Assembly (NCBI RefSeq): GCF_020711195.1
Contig: NZ_JAJFAT010000001.1
Coordinates: forward strand, 186,001-250,000
DNA length: 64,000 bases
From: Halanaerobium polyolivorans
GTDB lineage: Bacteria > Bacillota > Halanaerobiia > Halanaerobiales > Halanaerobiaceae
Direction of reading: 5' to 3'
The position numbers and the translations under genes are program-made. Shown here piece after piece: positions 27,751-36,042 of the stretch; position 1 is the stretch's first letter; each line of letters starts with the position of its first letter. The notes below the pieces were generated by a model, which was given only the letters and a program-made list of their open reading frames with translations, was not told where the DNA came from and ran no database searches.

Positions 27751-28275
27751 TTAATATATTAGTGCTCCTGAAATTCCTGCTAAAACAATTAACGCGATTG
27801 GATTCAGACTGCTTTTTAACATAATTGTTAGCACAGATACTGAAATTATAAATGTTTTAAGATCAATAATGCTAGTTTTTACCAATGAAAGCGCTGCTAG
27901 AATTATTAAAGCAATTACTGTTGGCCTGATATATCTAATTAATTCTTTTATATAATCTGAGTCTTTTATCTTTTTATAATAATGAGCTAAAAGTAAAACT
28001 AAAATAAATGAGGGAGCAATAACAGCTAAAGTTGCACAAAATGCTCCAAAAATACTTGAAGTAGATTTAAAGCCAACAAAAGTACCACTATTTACTGCAA
28101 TAGCCCCCGGTGTCATCTGGGCAATAGCTATTATATCTACAAATTCCTGCATTGTCAGCCAACCATATCTTTCTAATTCTCTCTGTAAAAGTGAGATCAT
28201 CGCATAACCGCCACCAAATCCAAACATACCGACTTTAAAGAAAGATCTCATTAGAGTAATTATTAGTTCCAGCAT
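27751..28275 (-). CDS. chrA: Chromate transporter (CHR family), second half-size subunit
   Basis: 174 residues, one CHR domain with the family motifs FGFGGGYAMISLLQRE and AIAQMTPGAIAVNSGTFVG, and several membrane helices. CHR proteins export chromate by exchange, and many Firmicutes carry paired single-domain versions that work as a heterodimer. The partner is 48 bases upstream. Confidence 0.9.
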   Translation of the reverse strand: MLELIITLMRSFFKVGMFGFGGGYAMISLLQRELERYGWLTMQEFVDIIAIAQMTPGAIAVNSGTFVGFKSTSSIFGAFCATLAVIAPSFILVLLLAHYYKKIKDSDYIKELIRYIRPTVIALIILAALSLVKTSIIDLKTFIISVSVLTIMLKSSLNPIALIVLAGISGALIY

Positions 28276-28323
28276 TTTAAACCCCTTTTTAAAAAATATA
28301 TTATAAGTCCTAATATTAAATTA

Positions 28324-28935
28324 TTAATCATTGTAAACTTCTTTGTAAACTTTTTTATAATTTTTCTCTAATTTATTTTTTAACTTTATAAAGTACTCTT
28401 TTTTATAAGAAATAGAGCCAAAAATTATTGCCATAAGAATTAAAAATGCTGGATTTACAGCAAAGCTCAATGCAATTATGAGAACTAAAGTAGTAGTTAG
28501 GGCTAAAGGTAGATCCCAATCAATATATTTAGCTAAATCAAGACCTGCGTAAATAATTAAAGCTACAACTGCGGGACGAATCCCTTTTAAAATATTTTGT
28601 ACAATTAAATAATCATTAAAATTTCTAAAAACTAATGCTATAGTTAAAATCACCAAAAATGATGGTAAAGCAATCCCCAAAGCAGCTACTAATGCTCCTG
28701 CAAAACCAGCAATATTATAGCCAAAAAATATGGACATATTAATTGCTACTGCTCCAGGTACTGTTTGGGTTATGGAAACAGCATTAACAAATTTCTCTTT
28801 ATCAACCCAGCCTTGTTTGTCAACAAATTCTTTCTCCATAATTGGAATCATCGCCAGTCCGCCACCAAAGGTAAAAAGCCCTATTTTAAAAAAGGTTAAA
28901 AACATTTTTAATAACCTTTTAATGTTTTTATTCAT
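28324..28935 (-). CDS. chrA: Chromate transporter (CHR family), first half-size subunit
   Basis: 203 residues with FTFGGGLAMIPIMEKEFVD and SITQTVPGAVAINMSIFFGY, the same CHR motifs as its neighbour. First gene of a probable three-gene operon (two CHR halves, then a flavin reductase-like protein). It is preceded by a good promoter and a 14-bp palindrome that could be an operator. Real substrates of short CHR pairs are poorly defined. Confidence 0.9.
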   Translation of the reverse strand: MNKNIKRLLKMFLTFFKIGLFTFGGGLAMIPIMEKEFVDKQGWVDKEKFVNAVSITQTVPGAVAINMSIFFGYNIAGFAGALVAALGIALPSFLVILTIALVFRNFNDYLIVQNILKGIRPAVVALIIYAGLDLAKYIDWDLPLALTTTLVLIIALSFAVNPAFLILMAIIFGSISYKKEYFIKLKNKLEKNYKKVYKEVYND

Positions 28936-29022
28936 TGATAAATTAAAACACTCCTTTTAAACTTTTAATTATTTTTGCCTATTTAATTAAGCTAAAAGTG
29001 CTTCTAAATTTAGCTGTGTTTT

Positions 29023-29036
29023 CACAATATATTGTG
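29023..29036. promoter_or_regulatory. Palindrome, candidate operator of chrA operon
   Basis: Perfect 14-bp palindrome CACAATATATTGTG lying just downstream of the expected transcription start, where a repressor would block elongation. Confidence 0.5.
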
Positions 29037-29057
29037 TGCAAGAGCAACTTGTTTTAC

Positions 29058-29086
29058 AGTTTAATATCATTTATAAAAAATGTCAA
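29058..29086 (-). promoter_or_regulatory. Promoter of chrA operon
   Basis: Minus strand TTGACA (29081-29086), 17 bases, TAAACT (29058-29063); leaves a leader of about 115 bases. Confidence 0.7.
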
Positions 29087-29103
29087 GTTATTTTGCGAAA
29101 AAA

Positions 29104-29140
29104 TAAAAACACCTCCAATTTAAAGCAATCAGAGGTGTTA
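29104..29140 (-). terminator. Terminator of trpB
   Basis: AACACCTC / GAGGTGTT arms (29108-29115, 29132-29139), followed on the minus strand by TTTATTTTTT. Confidence 0.85.
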
Positions 29141-29148
29141 ATTGTTGA

Positions 29149-30357
29149 TTAGTTTAGCTGTCCGTTTTCATGTAATTTTTTAATTTGACCTACATCTTTA
29201 TCTCCTCTACCTGAGAGGTTTATTATTACAATTTGATCTTTATTTAAATCTTTGGCTATTTTCATTCCTCCTGCAACAGCATGAGCACTTTCTAGGGCTG
29301 GTATTATTCCTTCTTTTTCTGATAATAAATGGAAGGCATCAAGAGCTTCTTGATCAGAAGCAGTAGTGTATTCAGCTCTGCCACTATCTTTTAAATAGCC
29401 GTGTTCTGGTCCAACACCAGGATAGTCAAGTCCTGCTGCAATAGAGTGAGTATGAGAAATTTCATCATTTTCATCATAGAGAACATAGCTTTTAAAGCCG
29501 TGTAATTCTCCTGGTTTACCATAAGTTAATGGAGCAGCATTTTGACCAGGTTTTTCACCTTTACCCCCAGGCTCTATACCTAAAATATTTACCTCTTTAT
29601 CATCAACAAAAGGAGCAAATAGTCCAATTGCATTACTTCCTCCTCCAACACAAGCAACTATGTAATCTGGCAGTTTATTCTCCTTTTCTAGAATTTGCAT
29701 TCTAGCTTCCTTACCTATTATAGACTGGAATTCTTTAACCATAGTTGGATAAGGATCAGGCCCAACAGCAGAACCAAGCATATAAAAGGTAGTATCAACA
29801 TTTGTAACAAAATCTTTTAATGCTTCATCAACTGCATCTTTCAAAGTCCCATCTCCTGCAGAAACAGCATTGACATTAGCACCAAGTAATTCCATTCTAA
29901 AAACATTTAATTCCTGACGTTTGGTATCAACTTCACCCATATATATCTCACAATCCATATCAAAAAGTGCACAAGCAGTTGCTGTTGCTACACCATGTTG
30001 TCCAGCACCTGTTTCTGCAATAATTCTCTTTTTACCCATTTTCCTCGCCAATAAGGCCTGACCAATACAGTTGTTTATTTTATGGGCCCCAGTATGATTT
30101 AAATCTTCTCTTTTTAAATATATTTTGGCTCCTCCGACTTCTTTAGTGAGGTTTTTAGCAAAATATAAAGGGCTAGGTTTACCTACATAATCTTTAAATA
30201 AAATAGCAAGCTCATCAAGAAATTCTTGATTATCTTTAATTTCTTCAAACCCTTCTTTTAATTCTTCCAGTGCAGATGCTAAATCTTCAGGTACTATTCT
30301 GCCTCCAAAATCACCAAAAAAACCACTTCTTTGCTCTTCTCTACTCTTCTCTTTCAT
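29149..30357 (-). CDS. trpB: Tryptophan synthase beta chain, solitary
   Basis: PLP enzyme joining indole and serine to make tryptophan. 402 residues, TrpB1-type: PLP lysine in [33 protein letters not shown], phosphate-binding [15 protein letters not shown], and GRGDKD near the end. ATG 30357 is chosen because GGAGGATGAG sits before it and within a longer frame from 30372. No trpA or other trp genes are adjacent; it has its own promoter and terminator. Either trpA is elsewhere or the enzyme salvages indole. Confidence 0.94.
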   Translation of the reverse strand: MKEKSREEQRSGFFGDFGGRIVPEDLASALEELKEGFEEIKDNQEFLDELAILFKDYVGKPSPLYFAKNLTKEVGGAKIYLKREDLNHTGAHKINNCIGQALLARKMGKKRIIAETGAGQHGVATATACALFDMDCEIYMGEVDTKRQELNVFRMELLGANVNAVSAGDGTLKDAVDEALKDFVTNVDTTFYMLGSAVGPDPYPTMVKEFQSIIGKEARMQILEKENKLPDYIVACVGGGSNAIGLFAPFVDDKEVNILGIEPGGKGEKPGQNAAPLTYGKPGELHGFKSYVLYDENDEISHTHSIAAGLDYPGVGPEHGYLKDSGRAEYTTASDQEALDAFHLLSEKEGIIPALESAHAVAGGMKIAKDLNKDQIVIINLSGRGDKDVGQIKKLHENGQLN

Positions 30358-30418
30358 TCTCTCATCCTCCATCTGATTTTTTTAATAGTTACTTACTTAA
30401 TGTTTAGAATTTAATAAA

Positions 30419-30447
30419 ATTTTAGCAGAAATATTACGAACTGTCAA
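30419..30447 (-). promoter_or_regulatory. Promoter of trpB
   Basis: Minus strand TTGACA (30442-30447), 17 bases, TAAAAT (30419-30424). The leader is too short and unstructured for a T-box. Confidence 0.75.
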
Positions 30448-30524
30448 CTAATACCTTAAAGCTTAGCTCAATAATATATTATTTTTTAACAATATTCTGT
30501 TTTTTTGAGAAATTGATAGCTATA

Positions 30525-30554
30525 TTTAAAACCCCTGCTTTTAAGAGCAGAGGT
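30525..30554 (-). terminator. Terminator of wrbA
   Basis: Arms ACCTCTGCT and AGCAGGGGT as read on the minus strand, then TTTTAAAT. Confidence 0.8.
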
Positions 30555-30580
30555 CAATAATTGATTAATATTTATTAATT

Positions 30581-31207
30581 TTAATAAACTTCTTTGACCC
30601 CACTGGCCACTTTAGCAACTCTTTCAGCCAGTCTTTTAGCCATATTTAAGTCACCATCTGTAGGCATCTGTGAACCATCTCCACCTGCAATTGTGGATGG
30701 GCCATAAGGTGTACCTCCTTGAAGCTTAAATTCGCTTAGTTCTTTATTTTCTCCATAGGGAGAACCGACAAAAATCATACCCAAATGGAGAAGGGGAATT
30801 AATGAACTAAGAATTGTACTTTCCTGACCACCATGAACAGTATTAGTACTACTCATAATTCCAGTAACTTTTCCTTCTAAGGCTCCCTTAGCCCATAGTC
30901 CTCCAGCTGTATCAATAAATTGTTTAACCTGAGCCGGCATATTACCAAAACGGGTAGGAATTCCCCAAACTATACCATCTGCCCATTCTAAATCAGCATG
31001 AGTTGCCTCTTTAATATCAGCTTGAGCTTTTTGAGCTTCAACATAGGCAGCTTGAGAAGACATTCCTTTTCTAGCAGCTTCTAATTCAGGAATTTTACTA
31101 AGCTTTACCTCAAAATCTTGATTATCCTTTAAAGCTTCTGCTGCACTTTGAGCCATTTTAAATATGTGTCCATAAGAACTATAATATGTGATCAATACTT
31201 TGGTCAT
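30581..31207 (-). CDS. wrbA: NAD(P)H:quinone oxidoreductase, WrbA type
   Basis: Flavodoxin-fold FMN enzyme that reduces quinones by two electrons, protecting against redox stress. 208 residues: FMN phosphate loop TYYSSYGHIFKMAQSAAEAL, WADGIVWGIPTRFGNMPAQ, and GGQESTILSSLIPLLHLGM. The frame opens at GTG 31222, but GGAGGT lies inside that and fits ATG 31207. Single gene with its own terminator. Confidence 0.93.
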   Translation of the reverse strand: MTKVLITYYSSYGHIFKMAQSAAEALKDNQDFEVKLSKIPELEAARKGMSSQAAYVEAQKAQADIKEATHADLEWADGIVWGIPTRFGNMPAQVKQFIDTAGGLWAKGALEGKVTGIMSSTNTVHGGQESTILSSLIPLLHLGMIFVGSPYGENKELSEFKLQGGTPYGPSTIAGGDGSQMPTDGDLNMAKRLAERVAKVASGVKEVY

Positions 31208-31302
31208 CTTTTTACCTCCCACTGTGTTTTAAGTTTTTATCTTCATTTTATAATAACAATTAATGAGAATAATTGCTGTATTACTTTTAACATTATCTTT
31301 AA

Positions 31303-31971
31303 TTATATAGTCCATTGATTATGGATAATACCAGTTAATTTCCAGCTGTTTTCATGCTTTTCAAAAACTAGACGCAAACTTTTCCAGTCCATCCCAGCAT
31401 ATTTTGGCTCAAATCCGGAAAAATAATATTCAACTATAATAGGCTGCTCGTAGACTTCAAACTGATTTTCAAGCATATTACCACTGCTTAAAACTTCATT
31501 ATAGCCAATTTCTTCTGCATTAATGAAATCTTCACTATAAATAAATTCCTCATAATATTCTGCTGGGGTTAATTTGATATCTTTTCCAGTACCATCATAA
31601 TGACCCCAGAAATATTTTGTCTCGTCTTCAAAAAAATCTCTAACTTGATTTTTTCTAAAAACAATATCTTTTGCTACTTGAACATGAGTATATGGTGTAA
31701 ATCTTAAACCTTTTTCTGGGTGTATATAACCTGCAAGTTTAGAGAAGTCTTTAAGACTAATAGTATTAATAACAGTTCTTGCTTTATCTTCAATTATTTT
31801 TTCTGCAACTTCTGATTTAATAATTCCTCTTTCATCTAATTTATCTTCTAAAACTTTATTTTCTGTTTTTGTGCCTTCTTCAGCTTGATTAAAAACAAAA
31901 TTAATAAAAAATATAGCTAATATAACTATAATTAAGACAAACAATAATTTTATTCTAGATCTTTTTATCAT
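31303..31971 (-). CDS. Membrane-anchored protein of unknown function
   Basis: 222 residues: basic N-terminus and one hydrophobic anchor (LLFVLIIVILAIFFINFVF), then a soluble, probably extracytoplasmic domain rich in aromatic and acidic residues ending in WKLTGIIHNQWTI. The middle (LKDFSKLAGYIHPEKGLRFT) resembles the NTF2-like fold of several uncharacterised Firmicute lipoprotein-type proteins, but there is no lipobox cysteine. I do not recognise a function. Confidence 0.65.
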   Translation of the reverse strand: MIKRSRIKLLFVLIIVILAIFFINFVFNQAEEGTKTENKVLEDKLDERGIIKSEVAEKIIEDKARTVINTISLKDFSKLAGYIHPEKGLRFTPYTHVQVAKDIVFRKNQVRDFFEDETKYFWGHYDGTGKDIKLTPAEYYEEFIYSEDFINAEEIGYNEVLSSGNMLENQFEVYEQPIIVEYYFSGFEPKYAGMDWKSLRLVFEKHENSWKLTGIIHNQWTI

Positions 31972-32092
31972 AATATAACACTTTTCCTTTCAATAAAAAT
32001 TTTGATTATACCAAAGCATTTCTGTCTCTGCTTCTATTTTCAAACTTTCTTTTTCGCTTTAATTATCTCTGAAGGAAATGTGTTTTGACTAA

Positions 32093-32250
32093 TTATTTTT
32101 TTGAATAGTTTTCCTGGTCTAAAAATCTATTTAAAATCTCTTCCTTTGAATGAACCACCTCACAGCCCTTTGCTGAATAATTTTCATCTCTGGTCAAAAT
32201 TATTTTTTCTCTTCCTGCTAAAGGAGATTCAATAGATTCCTAAGTTTTAA
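32093..32250 (-). pseudogene. Dihydrofolate reductase (folA) fragment
   Basis: On the minus strand the frame reads KT-stop-ESIESPLAGREKIILTR then GCEVVHSKEEILNRF and stops at 32093. This matches the DHFR segment KT(Y/F)ESI-PLxGR-xIVLTR...GCEVVHSxEE. The upstream part that should hold the N-terminal catalytic region is unrecognisable, an in-frame TAG interrupts KTYESI, and the C-terminal third is missing. A decayed remnant, identified by eye. Confidence 0.65.
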
Positions 32251-32404
32251 ATTCTCGAAAAATGCCTAATTTCCTGTTTGAATTTCTTATGAAACCTGTT
32301 GTTTCTGTCCATATCTATTTTACAATAACTAGTTTATAATTTTTTCTATAAATATTTCGGAATAACCATATAAGTTTGGACAGTTACTGTAAGCTACTAA
32401 AATA

Positions 32405-32457
32405 GAAAAAATCCTGTCCAACTGCAGTTGAACGATAATCTACAGTCAAACAGGATA
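32405..32457 (-). terminator. Terminator of the SHOCT/DUF305 pair
   Basis: ATCCTGT (32411-32417) pairs with ACAGGAT (32450-32456), with an inner palindrome CAACTGCAGTTG; on the minus strand TTTTTTCTATTTT follows. Confidence 0.75.
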
Positions 32458-32466
32458 ATTAAAGGG

Positions 32467-32781
32467 TTAGTTATTTAAATTATCAAGTATTTCATTAAGT
32501 TCTTCTTTAGTTATTTCACCTTTAGCATAACGTTCTCTGGCAATTTTTTCAGGAGTACCTTCACTTTTATTGTAATCTATTTCATTTCTATTAGACTTAT
32601 TCCTATTATTATCAAAACCTTTGTGATCTTTATAACCGGAGTTATCAGATCTGTGGTCATCATGTCTGTGGTGATTTCTCTTATTAAATTCTTTAAAAAA
32701 GTAATATGCGACTGCAATGATTAGTATCCAGAAAATTATCGAAAATCCTCCACCCATCATTCCATGTCCATAACCGAACAT
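32467..32781 (-). CDS. Small membrane protein with C-terminal SHOCT domain
   Basis: 104 residues: Gly/Met-rich start (MFGYGHGMMGGG), one membrane helix (FSIIFWILIIAVAYYFFKEF), a His/Asp/Asn-rich linker and a C-terminal SHOCT motif (ARERYAKGEITKEELNEIL). SHOCT tails are short oligomerisation modules. It lies downstream of the DUF305 gene and shares its terminator. The His-rich stretch might bind metal, which is an inference only. Confidence 0.8.
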   Translation of the reverse strand: MFGYGHGMMGGGFSIIFWILIIAVAYYFFKEFNKRNHHRHDDHRSDNSGYKDHKGFDNNRNKSNRNEIDYNKSEGTPEKIARERYAKGEITKEELNEILDNLNN

Positions 32782-32844
32782 AATTATTCCTCCTGTTTTG
32801 AAAAAAGTTACGTCAAATTCAATATATTACTGCCAGGTATTAAG

Positions 32845-33285
32845 TCAATTTCTCATCATAAATATTTCTTCATGCTGACTGTTACTGATACTTCTAGCAA
32901 GTTGATATACTTCTTGATGTTCATCTAAACCTTGCATTATTAACTGCTGTGACATCATTACTGCTCCCATATGATGAAAAATCATATCTTCTAAAAAAAC
33001 ATAATCCAATTTTTCTCCAGTTAAGCCTTCATAATTTCCCATCATTGGACGATACTGATAATTATTTGTTCTATCTGGATACCATTCAGCCAGATATTTT
33101 TCCATTTCTTCAATTTCCCGAGTCTGAACTTCACTAATATCTTCAGCAAACTCTCTCATTTCCTCTCGATTAGTATTATCTCTTAAAATTTGTGCATTTG
33201 TGACTGCTTCTTCATGATGAGGTATCATTTTAACTAAAAATTCATATTCACTATCAACTGATTCCATTATTCCGTGTCTCATCAT
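32845..33285 (-). CDS. DUF305 protein; 5' end possibly frameshifted
   Basis: 146 residues from ATG 33285 with the DUF305 ferritin-like four-helix pattern: MIPHHEEAVTNAQIL, then IFHHMGAVMMSQQLIMQGLD and SISNSQHEEIFMM; paired histidines suggest metal binding. The frame stays open upstream and encodes a convincing signal peptide (LIIVLIILAIIGAGINFAFA) before the annotated ATG. The only upstream ATG (33388) reads ATGAAAAAGTGA, stopping after three codons; with four rather than five As it would join the signal-peptide frame. So this is either a frameshifted gene, a phase-variable start, a sequencing error, or a non-standard start. Confidence 0.8.
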   Translation of the reverse strand: MMRHGIMESVDSEYEFLVKMIPHHEEAVTNAQILRDNTNREEMREFAEDISEVQTREIEEMEKYLAEWYPDRTNNYQYRPMMGNYEGLTGEKLDYVFLEDMIFHHMGAVMMSQQLIMQGLDEHQEVYQLARSISNSQHEEIFMMRN

Positions 33286-33443
33286 CCCTGGTCCAGGTTG
33301 GGCAAAAGCAAAATTAATACCTGCACCAATAATTGCTAATATAATTAAAACAATAATTAAATTTCTAGCTTCAATATCACTTTTTCATAGATTTTTAGAC
33401 ACTACCAAAACATATTATACCCCTAACATGTATCTTTAAGTAT

Positions 33444-33472
33444 AGTATATCACTCAGGATTGATTAGGTCAA
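33444..33472 (-). promoter_or_regulatory. Promoter of DUF305-SHOCT genes
   Basis: Minus strand TTGACC (33467-33472), 17 bases, TATACT (33444-33449). Confidence 0.7.
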
Positions 33473-33474
33473 GC

Positions 33475-33508
33475 AAAAAGGCTGCCCCCACAAATTCGGA
33501 AACAGCCT
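33475..33508 (-). terminator. Terminator of SLC13 permease gene
   Basis: AGGCTG (33479-33484) and CAGCCT (33503-33508), with TTTTT on the minus strand; it abuts the -35 of the next promoter. Confidence 0.8.
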
Positions 33509-33539
33509 AAAGATAATAAGGTTGTCAAAAATAATGTTC

Positions 33540-35333
33540 TTATAAACCCCAAAATAGATTAATAAACAGAGGAACAACAACCAAAAGTATTAACTGCAAA
33601 GGTAGCCCTGTCCATAAAAAGTCCTGAAATTTATAACCTCCAGGTCCGTAAACCATCATATTGGTTTGATAACTCATAGGAGTTAAAAAGGCAGAACTAG
33701 CAGCAAAAGTAATTGCTAAAGCAAATGCCAGCGGATTCAATCCAAGCTGCGCGGCAGCATCCAGAGCTACAGGCAACATTAATATTACACTGGCGTTATT
33801 ACCAATTAAGTTTGCAAAAATCACTGTCAATAAATAAAATACCATTAAAATCATTAGAGGTGACAAAATTCCTTCCAACCTCAGTATCTGGCTGGCCATA
33901 AATTGAGCTGTACCTGTTTTATCCATTGCGATTCCCAGAGGAATTAAACCAGCTAAAAGAAAAATTACATTCCAGTTTATTGCTTCAGGAAGTTCATTCG
34001 GTTTTAGACATTTTGTAACTACCATGGCAATAACTCCACCCAGAGAAGAAATTGTAATTGGGACAATATTTAAAGCAGCTAACAAAACAACACCTGCCAG
34101 AATAGCCAGAGATGTAACCACTTTAGAAGGTAAATATTCCGTATCATCAAGTTCACTGGAAACAATAAAATTCCTATTTTTTCTCAATCGTGCAATTGTT
34201 TTTTTTCCTGCAGTTAGCAGCAATACATCACCAGCTTTTAAGATAATATTTCCCATTCTTTTATGAGTTAATTCTTCCCCCTGACGGATAGCCAGAATTG
34301 TACAGTCATATTTTTCTAAAAAATTGACTTCTTCTAGTGTTTGACCTTCCAGAAAAGAACCATATGTAAGTACAATTTCCACCAAATTCTGACTTTCCTC
34401 TTTACTATATAAACTTTCTCTGGTGGGCGATTTCTTAGTTATTTCCATGCGATGTGTTTTAATCAATTGGAGAATATTTTTGGGATCTGTTCTTACAATA
34501 AGATGATCTCCTACTTGAAGAGTTTTATTGAAAAAAGATTCGAAGTATTTAACCCCAGACCGCTGTAGTTGAATTATATCCAACTCAAAATCCATTTGCT
34601 GTTTAGCTTCTCTAACAGTCTTCCCTATTAAGGAAGATTCTTCTCTAATTATAGTTTCAGTTAGGTATTTACCAACATTAAATTTCTCTGTCACTTCAAC
34701 TTCAGGCTTTATTCTTTCTGGAAGTATTTTTCTGCCAATAAGCAGTAAATAAATAGCACCAATGAATAGCACTAATAATCCCAGATGAGTAAATTCAAAC
34801 ATTGAAAAGCCTTCTCCAGTTCTTTGCAATAATATATCACTGGCTAAAATGTTAGTAGAAGTTCCAATTAAGGTTGTTAAACCTCCCATCATTGCAGCAT
34901 AGGAAAGCGGTATTAAAAATTTAGAAGGTGAACTATTCTTCCTTTTTGCAATTCCCATTACCAGGGGAATAAATAGTGCCACTACAGGAGTATTATTAAT
35001 AAACCCTGCAGTTATACCAGCAAATAAAATAATATAAAAAAGAAGTTTAATATCACTATCTCCAGTCCATTTATATATTTTTTTTCCCAGAGACTGAATG
35101 ACACCACTTTTTTCTATACCCGCACTAATGATAAACATTGAACCAATGGTAATAGTTGCTGAACTTGAAAATCCAGATATTGCCTCTATAGGACTAACTT
35201 GTGTCCAAAAGTTAGTTAAAACTAAAATCACCGGAATAGAAAGGGCAATTATATCAATGCGAATGGGCTCTATTATAAACATTACTATTAAAAACAATAA
35301 GAGTAGTATAATGAAAATTATTCCCGGATCCAT
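33540..35333 (-). CDS. SLC13/DASS-family permease with two TrkA_C domains
   Basis: 597 residues: an N-terminal half of membrane helices with GFINNTPVVALFIPLVMGIA and LIGTSTNILASDIL, two cytoplasmic TrkA_C (RCK_C) modules (about 220-300 and 305-390, each ending in a V/L-G-D-x-L/V-LI pattern such as LQVGDHLIVRT and LKAGDVLLLTAG), then a second membrane half with NLIGNNASVILMLPVALDAA and LTPMSYQTNMMVYGPGGYK. The SNT/NAS-type turns are the substrate and sodium sites of the DASS family; substrate (sulfate, dicarboxylate or another anion) cannot be read. Confidence 0.88.
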   Translation of the reverse strand: MDPGIIFIILLLLFLIVMFIIEPIRIDIIALSIPVILVLTNFWTQVSPIEAISGFSSSATITIGSMFIISAGIEKSGVIQSLGKKIYKWTGDSDIKLLFYIILFAGITAGFINNTPVVALFIPLVMGIAKRKNSSPSKFLIPLSYAAMMGGLTTLIGTSTNILASDILLQRTGEGFSMFEFTHLGLLVLFIGAIYLLLIGRKILPERIKPEVEVTEKFNVGKYLTETIIREESSLIGKTVREAKQQMDFELDIIQLQRSGVKYFESFFNKTLQVGDHLIVRTDPKNILQLIKTHRMEITKKSPTRESLYSKEESQNLVEIVLTYGSFLEGQTLEEVNFLEKYDCTILAIRQGEELTHKRMGNIILKAGDVLLLTAGKKTIARLRKNRNFIVSSELDDTEYLPSKVVTSLAILAGVVLLAALNIVPITISSLGGVIAMVVTKCLKPNELPEAINWNVIFLLAGLIPLGIAMDKTGTAQFMASQILRLEGILSPLMILMVFYLLTVIFANLIGNNASVILMLPVALDAAAQLGLNPLAFALAITFAASSAFLTPMSYQTNMMVYGPGGYKFQDFLWTGLPLQLILLVVVPLFINLFWGL

Positions 35334-35596
35334 ATATTATTCTCCTCATAAATTAAAGTTATTTCCTTATCCTAATATTTCTATAAAAACTTTATTTTCC
35401 CTTTAAATTTTATAAACAAATTGTTTTAATAAAATAATAAAATCAAGAGAACTATACAATAAGTTGTGTAAATATCACTTTATGAACTATGCAGTGCTAA
35501 ACATCTGCTTTGGGAAATACTTTTATGCTCATACAATCAATGAAAATAACACTGTTTAGTCTTTCAGTCAGTATATTTTTATAATATATAATTCCA
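35334..35596. other. Intergenic region with IS256-type relic
   Basis: 263 bases. Only a short transposase-like segment on the minus strand (35476-35550) is recognisable; the rest is AT-rich and featureless. Confidence 0.4.
35476..35550 (-). pseudogene. IS256-family transposase fragment
   Basis: Minus strand reads MSIKVFPKADV, stop (TAG), HCIVHKV. IS256/Mutator transposases have AI.AVFP..EVQ.CIVH.IRN at this place, so a CAG to TAG change at the glutamine is likely. Only about 25 codons are recognisable; a by-eye call. Confidence 0.4.
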
Positions 35597-35911
35597 TTAA
35601 TAATTAACAAATTCTCCAACTCCAGAAGAACCCAGCAAAGCAGTAGTATCTCCTCTATTCAAATATTCTTTAAGCTCATTTAATCCTTCACCTGTTAGAG
35701 AGCAAATTATATGAATAGGAGCTCCAAAAGCTTCTTTTTCAACTTCAGCTTTTTTTGCCTGAGCATCATTACATAAATCAGCCTTACTTAAAACTATAAC
35801 TGGCTTAGCACCACTATTCCAGGCCATTGTTAAATATCTTTCAAGTCTTCTTAAATTAAAATCTTGTTTCAAGGAGCTAACTATTAATGAAGTATCAATA
35901 TTAGCAGCCAC
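35597..35911 (-). pseudogene. RsgA (YjeQ) GTPase fragment
   Basis: About 105 codons match the centre of ribosome-assembly GTPase RsgA: AANIDTSLIVSSLKQDFNLR, RRLERYLTMAW, G4 motif LSKADLC and the P-loop start LLGSSGVG. The P-loop should continue GKSTLIN but reads GEFVNY then stops, so the catalytic lysine and the rest of the GTPase, switch regions and zinc domain are gone; the N-terminal OB domain is also absent. A decayed remnant, with a transposase relic directly downstream. Confidence 0.85.
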
Positions 35912-35949
35912 TATCTGGCTCTTTTACTGCTGAAGAAACTTCACTGACT

Positions 35950-35982
35950 AAAAAAAGGTAATAAATATCTAAGATATTACCG
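35950..35982 (-). terminator. Terminator of methyltransferase operon
   Basis: GGTAATA / TATTACC arms (35957-35963, 35975-35981), TTTTTTT on the minus strand. Confidence 0.85.
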
Positions 35983-36042
35983 GGTAGAAGCTGCTAATTC
36001 ATTGATATCTTACCGTATTACTATATTTAGCTGATTTAATTA

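Larger units (their letters stand above)
31972..32466. other. Gene-poor region with DHFR relic and possible IS end
   Basis: About 495 bases with no intact gene. It contains a broken DHFR segment (32093-32250, minus), a 21-codon minus-strand open frame (32247-32312: MDRNNRFHKKF onward) that looks like the start of a transposase-type protein, and CTGTCC/GGACAG inverted segments (about 32304 and 32379) that could be a decayed IS terminus. Confidence 0.4.

Noticed and set aside
31225-31275. Per/Fur-box-like AT-rich sequence upstream of wrbA
   Set aside because: Several mismatches to the consensus and too AT-rich to be distinguished from chance.
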